A DNA stretch of 64,000 nucleotides from Candidatus Gastranaerophilales bacterium. GTDB lineage: Bacteria; Cyanobacteriota; Vampirovibrionia; Gastranaerophilales; Gastranaerophilaceae. The notes below the pieces were generated by a model. That model was not told where the DNA came from and made no database searches. It saw nothing but the letters and a program-made list of their open reading frames with translations. Positions 9,169 through 17,553 of this stretch are shown one piece after another. The translations under genes and the position numbers were made by a program. How positions within the stretch are numbered: the stretch's first letter is position 1; each line of letters opens with the position of its first letter. Where the stretch lies: contig CALUTN010000183.1 in the NCBI GenBank assembly GCA_944323665.1, positions 66,619-130,618 on the forward strand, in the 5' to 3' direction.

Positions 9169-9608
9169 CAGAAATAAAAGAAGAAATATTAAATAGACTT
9201 TGTCCTGAATATGAAGATATTAAAAACCAATTAGAGGATTATTCTGATTATGAATTAAATCTAATTATAAATAATCTTCCTGATAGTATAGATGATTTAC
9301 AAAATTCAATTTGTTTAGAGCTTCAATGGACTATAATAGGAGACTTGTGTGCACCTATTATAAATAATTGGGATGATTTCTATTATGAGAATGAAGGGAT
9401 GATTATGGATAATTGCTGTAATGATCCTTTTATCGATTACAATTATAGTAATCATTCATATGAAATTTGTAAAGAAACTATTATAGGTTTGTGCTCGGAT
9501 TTAGTTTCTGAAGCTAATGGGGATTATACTATAAATGAAGAGGTAGATTTCTCAGAAATAATAGCATATCTGAATAGATACTATCCAGTTAAATTTTGTG
9601 AGGTATAA
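9165..9608 (+). CDS. hypothetical acidic protein, 147 aa
   Basis: Starts in a 4-base ATGA overlap with the previous gene and ends in a 1-base overlap with the next. The protein is strongly acidic (many Asp/Glu/Asn, for example ICLELQW, DCCNDPFIDYNYSNH has a CC pair). No recognised motif. Confidence 0.6.
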   Translation: MTEIKEEILNRLCPEYEDIKNQLEDYSDYELNLIINNLPDSIDDLQNSICLELQWTIIGDLCAPIINNWDDFYYENEGMIMDNCCNDPFIDYNYSNHSYEICKETIIGLCSDLVSEANGDYTINEEVDFSEIIAYLNRYYPVKFCEV

Positions 9609-9997
9609 TGAACTATTTATTAGTAATTACTTGTGATGTTAATGAAGACGATTATATCACTAATGCTACCATAATTGACGATAATGAGTTAAATGATTTA
9701 ATAGAAGAGTTGAAGGTTGTAAACAACTTTAGAAAAGAATTTGCTGTAAATTATCCTAAAACTCTCCGTTATTATAAAGATGGGTTACCTTATTATGGTA
9801 GAGTGAGAGATTTTATTTTAGATCCATGCAGATGGAGTTTTAAATATGATTTTCTTAAAGATTCAATAAGTAAGGATTTAGAATGTTTTGAAAGCTTTGA
9901 TGAAAGGCTTCCATTTCTTTCTGGAGTAAGAGTACGTAGTATAGAAAGTATTGAGATTTATGAATTATCTAACAAAGAACCTATTAAATTAGTATGA
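9608..9997 (+). CDS. hypothetical protein, 129 aa
   Basis: TAATG coupling with the upstream gene and ATGA coupling with the DNA ligase gene. The N-terminus (MNYLLVITCDVNEDDYIT) looks like a beta-strand followed by an acidic turn. No recognised family. Confidence 0.6.
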   Translation: MNYLLVITCDVNEDDYITNATIIDDNELNDLIEELKVVNNFRKEFAVNYPKTLRYYKDGLPYYGRVRDFILDPCRWSFKYDFLKDSISKDLECFESFDERLPFLSGVRVRSIESIEIYELSNKEPIKLV

Positions 9998-11199
9998 TTA
10001 AATATCTTTTATCTAAAGCAAGTACTGGTAAGTTTAGAGTAGCTTATTTGGAATGGAACGAAGAATGGGATGAAGAACGTAATGGATTTGTTATTACAAG
10101 AACTTACGGTCAATTAAATGGCAAGATGACACAAGCTCCAGATATAGTAATTACAGTTGGTAAAGCAGGGCGAACTCATAGGGAGCAAGCCTTGCTCCAA
10201 TTTAATTCTGAACTTAAGAAATACTTAGATAAAGGATATAAGGAAATGGAGAATGATCCAGAAACTTATAGCGAAACTCAACTAGAAGAATTTTATGGAG
10301 ATTTAAAGACTGACCAAAATGGTTTTGCTAAACATATGTTAGCTAAATCTGCTGATAAAGTTAAAGAGTCTTCAATTAATAAAATAAAATTCTGGTATGC
10401 TTCAAGAAAAATAGATGGAGTGAGATGCTCTTTCTATTATAAAGATGGAGAAATTCATTCTGCATCTAGAGGAGGTGGAGATTATGACCCAGCTACTTCT
10501 CATTTTAGAAAAAATAAAGAATTAATTAAATTCTTTGAAAATCATCCTGATTATATTCTTGATGGGGAGTTATATAAACATGGTAAGTCTCTTCAGCAAA
10601 TTAGTGGAGCAGCTAGACTTGAGAAAAATGCCTATGATTGTGATTGGCTAGAATATTATATCTATGATGTAATGATACCTAGCATGAAATTTTCAGATAG
10701 ATTAGAAATTCTAAAGCAAATTAAACAGGAATTAAATCTATCCTTTGATCCAAATAGAGAATGGAATGAGGGAGAGTTACAAATGCAGATGGTACCACAA
10801 GAAAAGGTTTCTGGATATGATAATATTATGAAACTCCATAATCAATATGTGTCTGAAGGTTGGGAAGGAGTGGTATGTAGAAATCCTGATAAAGACTATG
10901 GATTCGGTAAGCGTACTAATGATATGCTTAAATTCAAGATGTATAAAGATAATGAATTTATTATCACTGGATATGAACTTGGTTTGAGAGGTACTGAAGA
11001 TATGGTATTTATCTGTGAAACAGAAGATGGTATAGAATTTAAAGCTAAACCATGGGGAGATAGAGCTTTGAAAGAAGAATATATTGAAAACTTCAAAACT
11101 AAATGTCTTGGTAAAATGGCAACAGTTAAATATTTCTATCTTTCTGATGAAGGTACTCCTCTTCAGCCTTCTGTTAAATGTATTAGGGATTATGAATAA
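9994..11199 (+). CDS. ATP-dependent DNA ligase
   Basis: A 401-aa ligase that seals nicks in duplex DNA. Motif I with the adenylated lysine is ASRKIDGVRCSF (about residues 137-147); later motifs are ILDGELY (motif III), WEGVVCRNPD (motif IV) and MLKFKMYKD (motif V), then an OB-fold domain containing GYELGLRGTEDM. The N-terminal 110 residues may be an added WGR-like or DNA-binding segment (YLEWNEEW, RTYGQLNGKMTQAP). It overlaps the upstream gene by 4 bases. A separate RNA ligase is encoded 1.7 kb downstream. Confidence 0.93.
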   Translation: MIKYLLSKASTGKFRVAYLEWNEEWDEERNGFVITRTYGQLNGKMTQAPDIVITVGKAGRTHREQALLQFNSELKKYLDKGYKEMENDPETYSETQLEEFYGDLKTDQNGFAKHMLAKSADKVKESSINKIKFWYASRKIDGVRCSFYYKDGEIHSASRGGGDYDPATSHFRKNKELIKFFENHPDYILDGELYKHGKSLQQISGAARLEKNAYDCDWLEYYIYDVMIPSMKFSDRLEILKQIKQELNLSFDPNREWNEGELQMQMVPQEKVSGYDNIMKLHNQYVSEGWEGVVCRNPDKDYGFGKRTNDMLKFKMYKDNEFIITGYELGLRGTEDMVFICETEDGIEFKAKPWGDRALKEEYIENFKTKCLGKMATVKYFYLSDEGTPLQPSVKCIRDYE

Positions 11200-11208
11200 A
11201 ATTAATAA

Positions 11209-11460
11209 ATGGAAATAGAAATTGCAGTTAATGAAAACTTTAAAACGAGCTATTGTAGTACTTATAGAATAAATATTAAGGAGTATAAAGAATGGCTCGG
11301 AGATCAAGAAAATAATGAGGAAAATCTATTAGAATATATTTCTATGTTTGGGGAAATAACTGATAGTTTTGAAAATACTTCTAATTTCATAGATTGGGAA
11401 ATGAAAGATACTAATGATATAGAAAGAATAAATAATTCTTATGAACAAGAAACAGTTTAA
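11209..11460 (+). CDS. small acidic protein, tandem paralogue 1 (83 aa)
   Basis: First of four related small proteins. The shared core is Y-K-E-W-L-G-D/E-x4-N-E-E-N-L-L-E-Y-I, here at about residues 25-43, preceded by a Tyr-rich beta-like segment and followed by an acidic tail. Function unknown. It overlaps the next copy by 20 bases. Confidence 0.62.
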   Translation: MEIEIAVNENFKTSYCSTYRINIKEYKEWLGDQENNEENLLEYISMFGEITDSFENTSNFIDWEMKDTNDIERINNSYEQETV

Positions 11461-11674
11461 TATTATAGAGCATTGTTTAGTAGACTATTATACTACCTAT
11501 GAAATTGATGTAGATGATTATAAAGAATGGTTAGAAGGTGAAGAGCCTTCTAACGAAAATCTACTCGAATACATGAGAGATTTTGGAGATTTTATAGATA
11601 GTACAGAAATGGAATCATATACAGAATCTTATGAACTAGAGAATAAAGAAAAAAGTTTAGAATTTGTAAAATAA
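11441..11674 (+). CDS. small acidic protein, tandem paralogue 2 (77 aa)
   Basis: Repeats the core YKEWLEGEEPSNENLLEYM, aligned with the previous copy, and keeps the upstream YYTTYEIDVDD segment. Strongly acidic. It starts inside the end of copy 1. Unknown function. Confidence 0.62.
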   Translation: MNKKQFNIIEHCLVDYYTTYEIDVDDYKEWLEGEEPSNENLLEYMRDFGDFIDSTEMESYTESYELENKEKSLEFVK

Positions 11675-11683
11675 TAAGTAACT

Positions 11684-11917
11684 ATGATAGTACAAGTAGG
11701 AGAAGAGTATTGGATAACATATATCAAACATTATGATGTAGATATAGAGGATTATAAAAATTGGCTAGATGGAGAAAAACCTACAGAAGATAATCTACTA
11801 GATTATATACATGAAATAGGCTTAGATCCAGAAAATGCATTTGAAGATAATCGTGATTATATGAACTCTTATATAGATGATATAAATGAAGTCTTTGAAG
11901 AATTAAATAATGAATAA
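11684..11917 (+). CDS. small acidic protein, tandem paralogue 3 (77 aa)
   Basis: Core YKNWLDGEKPTEDNLLDYI and the preceding KHYDVDIED match copies 1 and 2. The C-terminus is again acidic and helical. It overlaps the next, unrelated small gene by 8 bases. Confidence 0.62.
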   Translation: MIVQVGEEYWITYIKHYDVDIEDYKNWLDGEKPTEDNLLDYIHEIGLDPENAFEDNRDYMNSYIDDINEVFEELNNE

Positions 11918-12116
11918 CGATATTGCAAAAAGGGTTCATCATATTATGTTAAATATAGTAGGTAATGCCCCTCAACCAACACATAATTACTTTACTGTAT
12001 ATTTAACAAAAGAAGAAGCGGAGTATTTAAAGTCTCGTTTTATAGGAAAAGTAAAGGATGACTATTATGAATATCTAGATAATAATTTTTATAATATATA
12101 TATAACTGATAATTAA
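11910..12116 (+). CDS. hypothetical protein, 68 aa
   Basis: Lies between paralogues 3 and 4 but does not share their core. It is more basic in its first half (AKRVHHIMLN) and contains FTVYLTKEEAEYLKSRF, a strand-helix unit common in small phage proteins. No function recognised. Confidence 0.57.
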   Translation: MNNDIAKRVHHIMLNIVGNAPQPTHNYFTVYLTKEEAEYLKSRFIGKVKDDYYEYLDNNFYNIYITDN

Positions 12117-12118
12117 TT

Positions 12119-12343
12119 ATGGAAGTATATTTTAAAGAGGAATATGAATTAACTAGAGATTATATCTATGATATAGAACCAGAAGAATTTCTTGAATGGT
12201 TGGGTGATAGAGAGCCAAATGAAGAAAACTTAGCAAAATATATAAGAACTATTAATCCAGATAATGTTTTTGATGATGAAACAATATTAAATTCTTATTT
12301 TGAAAATTCTGATTATTTTTTAAATAAATGCTGTAATGAATAA
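12119..12343 (+). CDS. small acidic protein, tandem paralogue 4 (74 aa)
   Basis: Core FLEWLGDREPNEENLAKYI matches the three upstream copies, with the most divergence outside that core. It begins two bases after the preceding stop and overlaps the next gene by 8 bases. Confidence 0.6.
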   Translation: MEVYFKEEYELTRDYIYDIEPEEFLEWLGDREPNEENLAKYIRTINPDNVFDDETILNSYFENSDYFLNKCCNE

Positions 12344-12641
12344 TATTCCTCAATCTTTTAAAATAGCTAATCAAGAAATTTCAGTTTCTACAGTAAATGA
12401 AACTGAAAATGATGATTATGGATATTTTTGTGATGCTACTAATACCATTGTAATCGCAAAAACAGTAAAAGTAAATAATAAACCAGTTAATTTAACTGAA
12501 AAGCAAATTAAAAATACATACTGGCATGAAGTTTTTCATACCTTTCAATTTTATTATAATAACAAATATGATGAAGCACAAGCTCAAGTATTTGCTAATT
12601 TTATGTGTGAATTAGAAGATAGTATTGATAAACCTTTTTAA
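12336..12641 (+). CDS. small zincin-type metallopeptidase, 101 aa
   Basis: Contains WHEVFHTFQ, an HExxH zinc-binding motif, and 14 residues later YDEAQAQVFANFM, where the Glu is a plausible third ligand as in ImmA/IrrE-like or SprT-like zincins. Upstream strands (GYFCDATNTIVI) fit the sheet preceding the active-site helix. Phage members of this type are usually intracellular. Target unknown; the protease call rests on the motif and its spacing. Confidence 0.65.
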   Translation: MNNIPQSFKIANQEISVSTVNETENDDYGYFCDATNTIVIAKTVKVNNKPVNLTEKQIKNTYWHEVFHTFQFYYNNKYDEAQAQVFANFMCELEDSIDKPF

Positions 12642-12642
12642 T

Positions 12643-12900
12643 ATGACATACGAGTGTAGTAGAATAGAGGAAATAGTTGAAGCAAAATCATATGCTAAAC
12701 TAGTACTTGATCCTAGTGATTATTTATATTGTGATGATGTAAATGAATTAGCAAACGATGTTGAGGAAGATTTAATATATAGTGTTAATTATGGAGATGT
12801 TGATGTAGAAAATACTGCTAATATATTATTAAATATACCTCAAGAATTTATCGAAGAATGGAAAAAATTAAAGAAAGAGTATGAAGCTAACGAAGAGTAA
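12643..12900 (+). CDS. hypothetical acidic protein, 85 aa
   Basis: The ATG at 12643, directly after the metallopeptidase stop, is preferred over a TTG 18 bases upstream. Acidic, predicted helical, ending EEWKKLKKEYEANEE. It overlaps the RNA ligase start by 20 bases. No family recognised. Confidence 0.58.
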   Translation: MTYECSRIEEIVEAKSYAKLVLDPSDYLYCDDVNELANDVEEDLIYSVNYGDVDVENTANILLNIPQEFIEEWKKLKKEYEANEE

Positions 12901-13450
12901 AAAAGCAAATGAGAATTATTTATCTAAAATAGTTAATATTCAAAATTTTAGAGCACACAGTAATCCAGAGGTTACTAAATTAAAATGTTGTACAATTGAT
13001 GGTTTTAATATTATTACTGGTATTGATTCAAAGCCTGGACTATATGTATACTTTCCAGCTCTTTCATGTATTAATGGAGACTTCTTAAGTTATGCTAACT
13101 TATATAGACATACAGAACTTAATAAGGATTCTGATCAATCTGGTATGTTTGAGGATAATGGTAGAGTTAAAGCTATTAGACTTAAAGGAGAAATATCAGA
13201 AGGATTTATTCTTCCTGTAACTATTTTTGAGAATTATATTTTATCAGTAACTAATAAAGAAATAGAAAATGTCGAAGAAGGTATTGAATTCGATACGATT
13301 TCAGATAACGGAAAAGAGTTCTGGATCAGTAAAAAATACTTCATCAAAAAGTCATATACGCAAAACCAATTTTCATCAGGAAAAATCTCAAAGAAAATCC
13401 CAAAAGGCATCGACAAAATCATTGACACCCAATTTAGATTTCATTACGAT
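12881..13450 (+). CDS. RNA ligase, exon 1 (N-terminal 190 codons)
   Basis: Exon 1 encodes the N-terminal region of an Rnl5 (DraRnl)-like RNA ligase: beta-rich, with IVNIQNFRAHSNPEVTKLK at about residue 18 onward, which fits an OB-type domain preceding the nucleotidyltransferase. It ends after codon 190 in a T at 13450 (FHYD), the base expected before a group I 5' splice site. Without splicing the frame reads four more codons and stops. Exon 2 resumes in phase 0 at 14640. Confidence 0.85.
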
Positions 13451-14639
13451 AGAATTTGTGTCGCCTAATCCAGTAATGGGTTAGTGAAAATTGGGCAAAA
13501 TCGAAGAAAACCTAAAATTTCATTAATTATAAACTTTTTATTTGGAGTAGTAGAAAATTTTTAGTATCATTATATAGAGTAATAAATTATAATGATATGA
13601 TAAAAAAGACTGCTAAAACTGAACAAATGTTAGAAATTCTAAGACAGAATTTCACCGATGAAGATTATAAAGAATATATTCTCGGTAATTTGAAGATGAA
13701 AGATGTATACAAAAAGTACGAAGTTAACCAAAATGCAATGGATTATTTCTTTGCAGAAAAAGGTTACATTAAAAGAAGTACATTACGAAAAGAAAATATT
13801 AAAATAGATATTTTTAATCCTGTAAATACTCCAGAAGCTGCCTATATATTAGGTTTTTATGTTGCTGATGGTTGTTTAAACGGAAATAAATTCGTAATTA
13901 CTTTAAATGAAAAAGATAAAGAGATTCTTGAAAAAATAAGGGATTATATGTCTCCTATTACTAAACTAATCTATAAAAAAGAAACTATTAATAAACAAGG
14001 TATTGTATCGCATCCTATGTACAGTTTTGCGTTCTCTTGTAAAGAAATAGTCAACAATTTAGAAGAATTAGGTTTAGGTAAAAATAAAACTTATTTAAGT
14101 AAATCTATTAAAAATGTAGTCCCTAAAGAATTAATGTGGGATTTTATAAGAGGATATTGGGATGGAGACGGTTGTATCTCTAGTTCTAACGTAACTAAAA
14201 ATGTTAAAGAGACTTCTTATAATTATATTAATATCGGATTTACTATCATTTCTAAAGATCCTAATATTCTTAACGAAATGAATGAATTTTTTATAGAAGA
14301 AGGTATTAATACTCATGTTTATCCCGATAACAAAGGTAATTATTTAGTCGGAACACATAGTAAACCTGAAGTGGAAAAAATTTATAATAAGTTATATACT
14401 TCAAGTAATCTTTTTATGGAAAGAAAACGTACTAAATTTAATGAAATCATGGCAACATCGAGATAAATTAACGTGTAATAACGTTAATCATTGTAACGCG
14501 TAGACATTGAAACTGATAAATCAGAATATAATATGTCCAAGAGTGCCCAACACCCTACAGATGAGGGTGAAAATGTACGCTGAACTCATAGGAAACTATG
14601 AGAGCTAGAGGATAAAAAGCCTCTAGGATAACAAAATTG
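13451..14639 (+). mobile_element. group I intron in the RNA ligase gene
   Basis: A 1189-nt intron splits the ligase between FHYD and TTLIKKC. The exon ends in T and the intron ends in G (14639), as group I splicing requires. Core-like segments are visible: CCTAATCCAGTAATGGGTTA (P3-P4 region) near the 5' end, a P7 pair formed by GCGTAGACATT (about 14499) and AATGTACGC (about 14572), and a P9-like hairpin GAGGATAAAAAGCCTC before the 3' end. A LAGLIDADG endonuclease ORF sits between the P3-P4 region and P7. Boundaries are inferred from protein continuity and base rules. Confidence 0.85.
13597..14466 (+). CDS. LAGLIDADG homing endonuclease (289 aa) in the RNA ligase intron
   Basis: Two LAGLIDADG-type motifs are present: AYILGFYVADGCLNG (about residue 80) and FIRGYWDGDGCISS (about residue 185), each followed by the expected beta-strand region, so it is a monomeric double-motif enzyme. 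The first 65 residues, including YKEYILGNLKMKDVYKKYEV, resemble a helix-turn-helix addition. The enzyme should cut intronless ligase alleles and spread the intron. The ORF is intact and has its own ATG. Confidence 0.92.
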   Translation: MIKKTAKTEQMLEILRQNFTDEDYKEYILGNLKMKDVYKKYEVNQNAMDYFFAEKGYIKRSTLRKENIKIDIFNPVNTPEAAYILGFYVADGCLNGNKFVITLNEKDKEILEKIRDYMSPITKLIYKKETINKQGIVSHPMYSFAFSCKEIVNNLEELGLGKNKTYLSKSIKNVVPKELMWDFIRGYWDGDGCISSSNVTKNVKETSYNYINIGFTIISKDPNILNEMNEFFIEEGINTHVYPDNKGNYLVGTHSKPEVEKIYNKLYTSSNLFMERKRTKFNEIMATSR

Positions 14640-15443
14640 ACAACTCTTATTAAGAAATGTCCTACTGTAATTACTCCAGAAACTAGAATTCAGATGTCTT
14701 ATAAGATTCACGGGACTTCTGGTATTTCAGCTTATGTATTATGTAAACAAGAACTAAATTGGAAACAGAAGCTAGCTAAATGGCTTACCGGAGAAGAATT
14801 TAATAGGTATGATTATATTTATTCTTCTAGAACTGTTATTAAGAATAAATATTATAATCATAATGTTGGAGACGGTTTCTACGGTGTTGATGTGTGGGCA
14901 GAAGCTGATAAAATTGTTAGACCTTGTTTAACTAAAGGACAAACTGCTTACTATGAGATTGTAGGCTATCTTCCTAATGGAAAATATATTCAAAAGAAGT
15001 ATGATTATGGATGTGTTCCTCCAGAGAAAGGAGAAACTTATACATCGGAAAAGCATTTTAAAGTTAGAGTTTATCGTGTAACATATACTAATGTTGATGG
15101 TAGAGTATTTGAATATACTCCACATCAAGTTCAACAATGGTGTGCTAAAGTAGGACTTATTCCAGTGGAAGAATGTTACTGTGGACTAGCCAAAGATTTA
15201 TATCCAGAACTTGATGTAACAAATCATTGGAATGAGAATTTTTTAAATAAACTTGCAAATGATAAACAATTTTACATGGAATTAAATTCTCCACATTGTA
15301 AAAATAAAGTACCTCATGAAGGTTTAGTAATTAAAATTGATGAGGGAATTGCAAGAGCATTTAAATTAAAATGTTTTAGATTTCTAAATAAAGAACAAGA
15401 ATTACTAGATAAAGGAGAAGATAATATTGAGGATAACGCTTAA
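14640..15443 (+). CDS. RNA ligase, exon 2 (catalytic nucleotidyltransferase domain)
   Basis: Exon 2 supplies the active site. SYKIHGTSG is motif I (K-x-H-G-T-S) with the lysine that is AMP-modified; AYYEIVGYLPNG is motif III-like; HEGLVIKID is motif IV and RAFKLKCFRF motif V. The joined protein is 457 aa, with the catalytic lysine near residue 214, which matches Rnl5-type ligases that carry an N-terminal OB domain. Expected role: sealing 3'-OH/5'-phosphate RNA nicks, probably in repair of damaged tRNA together with the kinase and phosphatase at 22.5-23.9 kb. Confidence 0.88.
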   Translation, partial: TTLIKKCPTVITPETRIQMSYKIHGTSGISAYVLCKQELNWKQKLAKWLTGEEFNRYDYIYSSRTVIKNKYYNHNVGDGFYGVDVWAEADKIVRPCLTKGQTAYYEIVGYLPNGKYIQKKYDYGCVPPEKGETYTSEKHFKVRVYRVTYTNVDGRVFEYTPHQVQQWCAKVGLIPVEECYCGLAKDLYPELDVTNHWNENFLNKLANDKQFYMELNSPHCKNKVPHEGLVIKIDEGIARAFKLKCFRFLNKEQELLDKGEDNIEDNA

Positions 15444-15454
15444 AATAAATAATT

Positions 15455-16153
15455 ATGAAAATTTGTGTATTAAGTGATTTACATGGAAACCTTATAGATA
15501 ATATAGAACCATGCGAAGTAGTTTTAATTTGTGGCGATATAGTCCCTTTAAGAATGCAAAGAAATTTCCCACAATGTGAGAAATGGTTAAGTACAGAATT
15601 TTCTAATTGGATAAATAGTTTACCTTGTGAAAATGTCTTTATGGTTGCTGGAAACCATGATTTGATATTTGAAAATCAACCTAAAGATTGGATTTCCACA
15701 ACTTTATATAAGCCTACCCAATATAAGTTAATATATTTAGAAAATAATTATGTTGATTATATTAGTATAGAAAGCAGTAAATCATATAGAATTTATGGCA
15801 CTCCATTGTGCCATAAATTTGGAAATTGGGCATTTATGTATGAAGATGATATTATCTATAGATTATTAACCACTTCAATGCCTAAAGATTGTGATATAAT
15901 TCTCTCTCATGATGCTCCATATGGAACTAGTGATATTTGCTATGAATCTACTTGGAATACTTTAGATGAGCATATTGGTAGTAGGCCATTAAAAGAGATT
16001 ATTTTGAAAAAACAACCTAGATATCTCTTTCATGGACATTTACATACATCTAATCATAATGAGGAAATACTAGGAAATACTAAAATATATAATACTAGTA
16101 TTTTAAATGAAAGATATGAAATTTCCTTTAAACCATTATATTTAAATATTTAA
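15455..16153 (+). CDS. calcineurin-like metallophosphoesterase, 232 aa
   Basis: Motifs are LSDLHGN (D-x-H), ICGDIVP (G-D), VAGNHDLI (G-N-H-D), LSHDAP (H) and LFHGHLHTSNH (G-H-x-H), all with normal order and spacing. This is a compact single-domain enzyme similar to the YfcE/Rv0805 style of phosphodiesterase. It sits 11 bases after the RNA ligase, so a role in processing RNA ends is an attractive but unproven possibility. Confidence 0.86.
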   Translation: MKICVLSDLHGNLIDNIEPCEVVLICGDIVPLRMQRNFPQCEKWLSTEFSNWINSLPCENVFMVAGNHDLIFENQPKDWISTTLYKPTQYKLIYLENNYVDYISIESSKSYRIYGTPLCHKFGNWAFMYEDDIIYRLLTTSMPKDCDIILSHDAPYGTSDICYESTWNTLDEHIGSRPLKEIILKKQPRYLFHGHLHTSNHNEEILGNTKIYNTSILNERYEISFKPLYLNI

Positions 16154-16154
16154 T

Positions 16155-16400
16155 ATGAATAAAGAAGAATTTAAAAATCTATTATTAGAATTTAATGACT
16201 TAAATGATAGAACTTCAAAATTAAGAACTCTTATTTTAGATAAAGATAAATTTGATAAAATAGATAATTTGAATAAAGATTTGCTAATAGCTCAATTAAA
16301 AACTATGGAATCATATTTATCAGTTTTATCTATTAGAATAGGATTAAATAATACTAAAGATAATGCAGAGTCATTAAAAAATGAATCTGATCATGAGTAA
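16155..16400 (+). CDS. hypothetical helical protein, 81 aa
   Basis: A Lys/Glu/Asn-rich, probably coiled-coil protein (FNDLNDRTSKLRTLILDKD). It begins one base after the phosphoesterase stop and overlaps the sigma factor start by 8 bases (ATGAGTAA). No family recognised. Confidence 0.58.
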   Translation: MNKEEFKNLLLEFNDLNDRTSKLRTLILDKDKFDKIDNLNKDLLIAQLKTMESYLSVLSIRIGLNNTKDNAESLKNESDHE

Positions 16401-17238
16401 AAAAATAATATTTACTGATAGATCAGATTCTTTATTATCAAATTATTTAAAAGATATATCTAAATATAAAATTTTAGATTCGGATAATTTAATAGAATTA
16501 ATAAAAGAAGCTCAAAGTGGTAATGAGTTAGCCAAAGAAAAAGTAATACAATCTAATTTGAGATTTGTAGTAACTATAGCTAAACAGTTTCAAAATAGGG
16601 GTATATCTTTAATGGATTTAATATCTTCTGGAAATCTAGGTTTAATAAAAGCTATTGATAAGTTTGATACATCAAAAGGGGTTGCTTTTCTATCTTATGC
16701 TGTATGGTGGATTAAACAAGGAATTTATAATTCTATTTATTGGCATGGCAAAGAAATTAGACTTCCTATGTCTCAACAACTTTTAGTTACAAATATATTA
16801 AATACTTCTAATGAATTTTTTCAAAAAACAGGAAGAAACCCTAGTTCTGAAGAAATCTCTGAACTTACTGGAATACCGGTAGAACAAATAGATTATTTAT
16901 CACAATTTTCCAATAAGCTAGTATCTGTTGATGATTATATTGGAGGAGATGATGAAAATAGTCAAGTTTGTGATATAATACCAGACGGAGAACCTCCATT
17001 AGAGGATATAATAAATAAAAATTTTGATTTAAAAGTTTTGGAGGGAATTTTATCTAAATTAAGTATAAGAGAACATGATGTTATATGTTTATTATATGGA
17101 ATAGGTATTAATCAAGTTAATCCAAAAGTAGTAGCTGATATGTTTGGGGTAGGAAAGGAAAGAATACGTCAGATGAAAGAATCTGCTTTATCTAAAATAA
17201 GACGTCGATTTTCTAAACAACTTAAGCATTTACTATAG
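16393..17238 (+). CDS. sigma-70 family RNA polymerase sigma factor
   Basis: A 281-aa primary-type sigma factor. Region 1.2/2.1 begins with DSLLSNYLKDISKYK; region 2 contains SNLRFVVTIAKQFQNRG, LMDLISSGNLGLIKAIDKFD and FLSYAVWWIKQGI; region 3 has GRNPSSEEISELTG; region 4 ends with DMFGVGKERIRQMKESALSKIRR. The lack of a long region 1.1 resembles Bacteroidetes RpoD. It probably redirects host RNA polymerase to phage promoters. The ATG at 16393 is preferred over 16381. It ends in TAG followed at once by TAA. Confidence 0.93.
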   Translation: MSKKIIFTDRSDSLLSNYLKDISKYKILDSDNLIELIKEAQSGNELAKEKVIQSNLRFVVTIAKQFQNRGISLMDLISSGNLGLIKAIDKFDTSKGVAFLSYAVWWIKQGIYNSIYWHGKEIRLPMSQQLLVTNILNTSNEFFQKTGRNPSSEEISELTGIPVEQIDYLSQFSNKLVSVDDYIGGDDENSQVCDIIPDGEPPLEDIINKNFDLKVLEGILSKLSIREHDVICLLYGIGINQVNPKVVADMFGVGKERIRQMKESALSKIRRRFSKQLKHLL

Positions 17239-17307
17239 TAATAGATAATATCATTTATGAAAGTACTATAGATTAGAAAAAAAAATTACAAAATATTATA
17301 TACTTAT

Positions 17308-17553
17308 ATGCTTGATAATTATCCTCCAGGAGCTGCTAATGATCCTAGAGCCCCATATAATGAACCTCTTCCAAAAGAGGAGGTTCTTAACTTTGAATTA
17401 AATGCTAAAGGCAAAGTATTCATTCAATATAATTCTGAAGAAGAGTTAGAAGAGAGAATTAAAAACTTTAGAGAAGAGTTAGATTTACTAATTGATAGAT
17501 TAGGTTTAGAAGAAGAGATAAAAGTAGAGAATCTTTTTTCAGAAGTTTGGTGA
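17308..17553 (+). CDS. hypothetical protein, 81 aa
   Basis: Preceded by a 69-bp gap. The N-terminus is Pro-rich (LDNYPPGAANDPRAPYNEP) and the rest is a Glu-rich helix ending in LIDRLGLEEEI. A leader of the PPGAANDP type is familiar from small phage proteins of unknown role. Its stop overlaps the DNA polymerase start. Confidence 0.6.
   Translation: MLDNYPPGAANDPRAPYNEPLPKEEVLNFELNAKGKVFIQYNSEEELEERIKNFREELDLLIDRLGLEEEIKVENLFSEVW

Noticed and set aside
10777-11307. 176-aa minus-strand ORF opposite the DNA ligase
   Set aside because: It lies antisense to a well-supported ligase gene and reads as Phe/Ile-rich low-complexity sequence.
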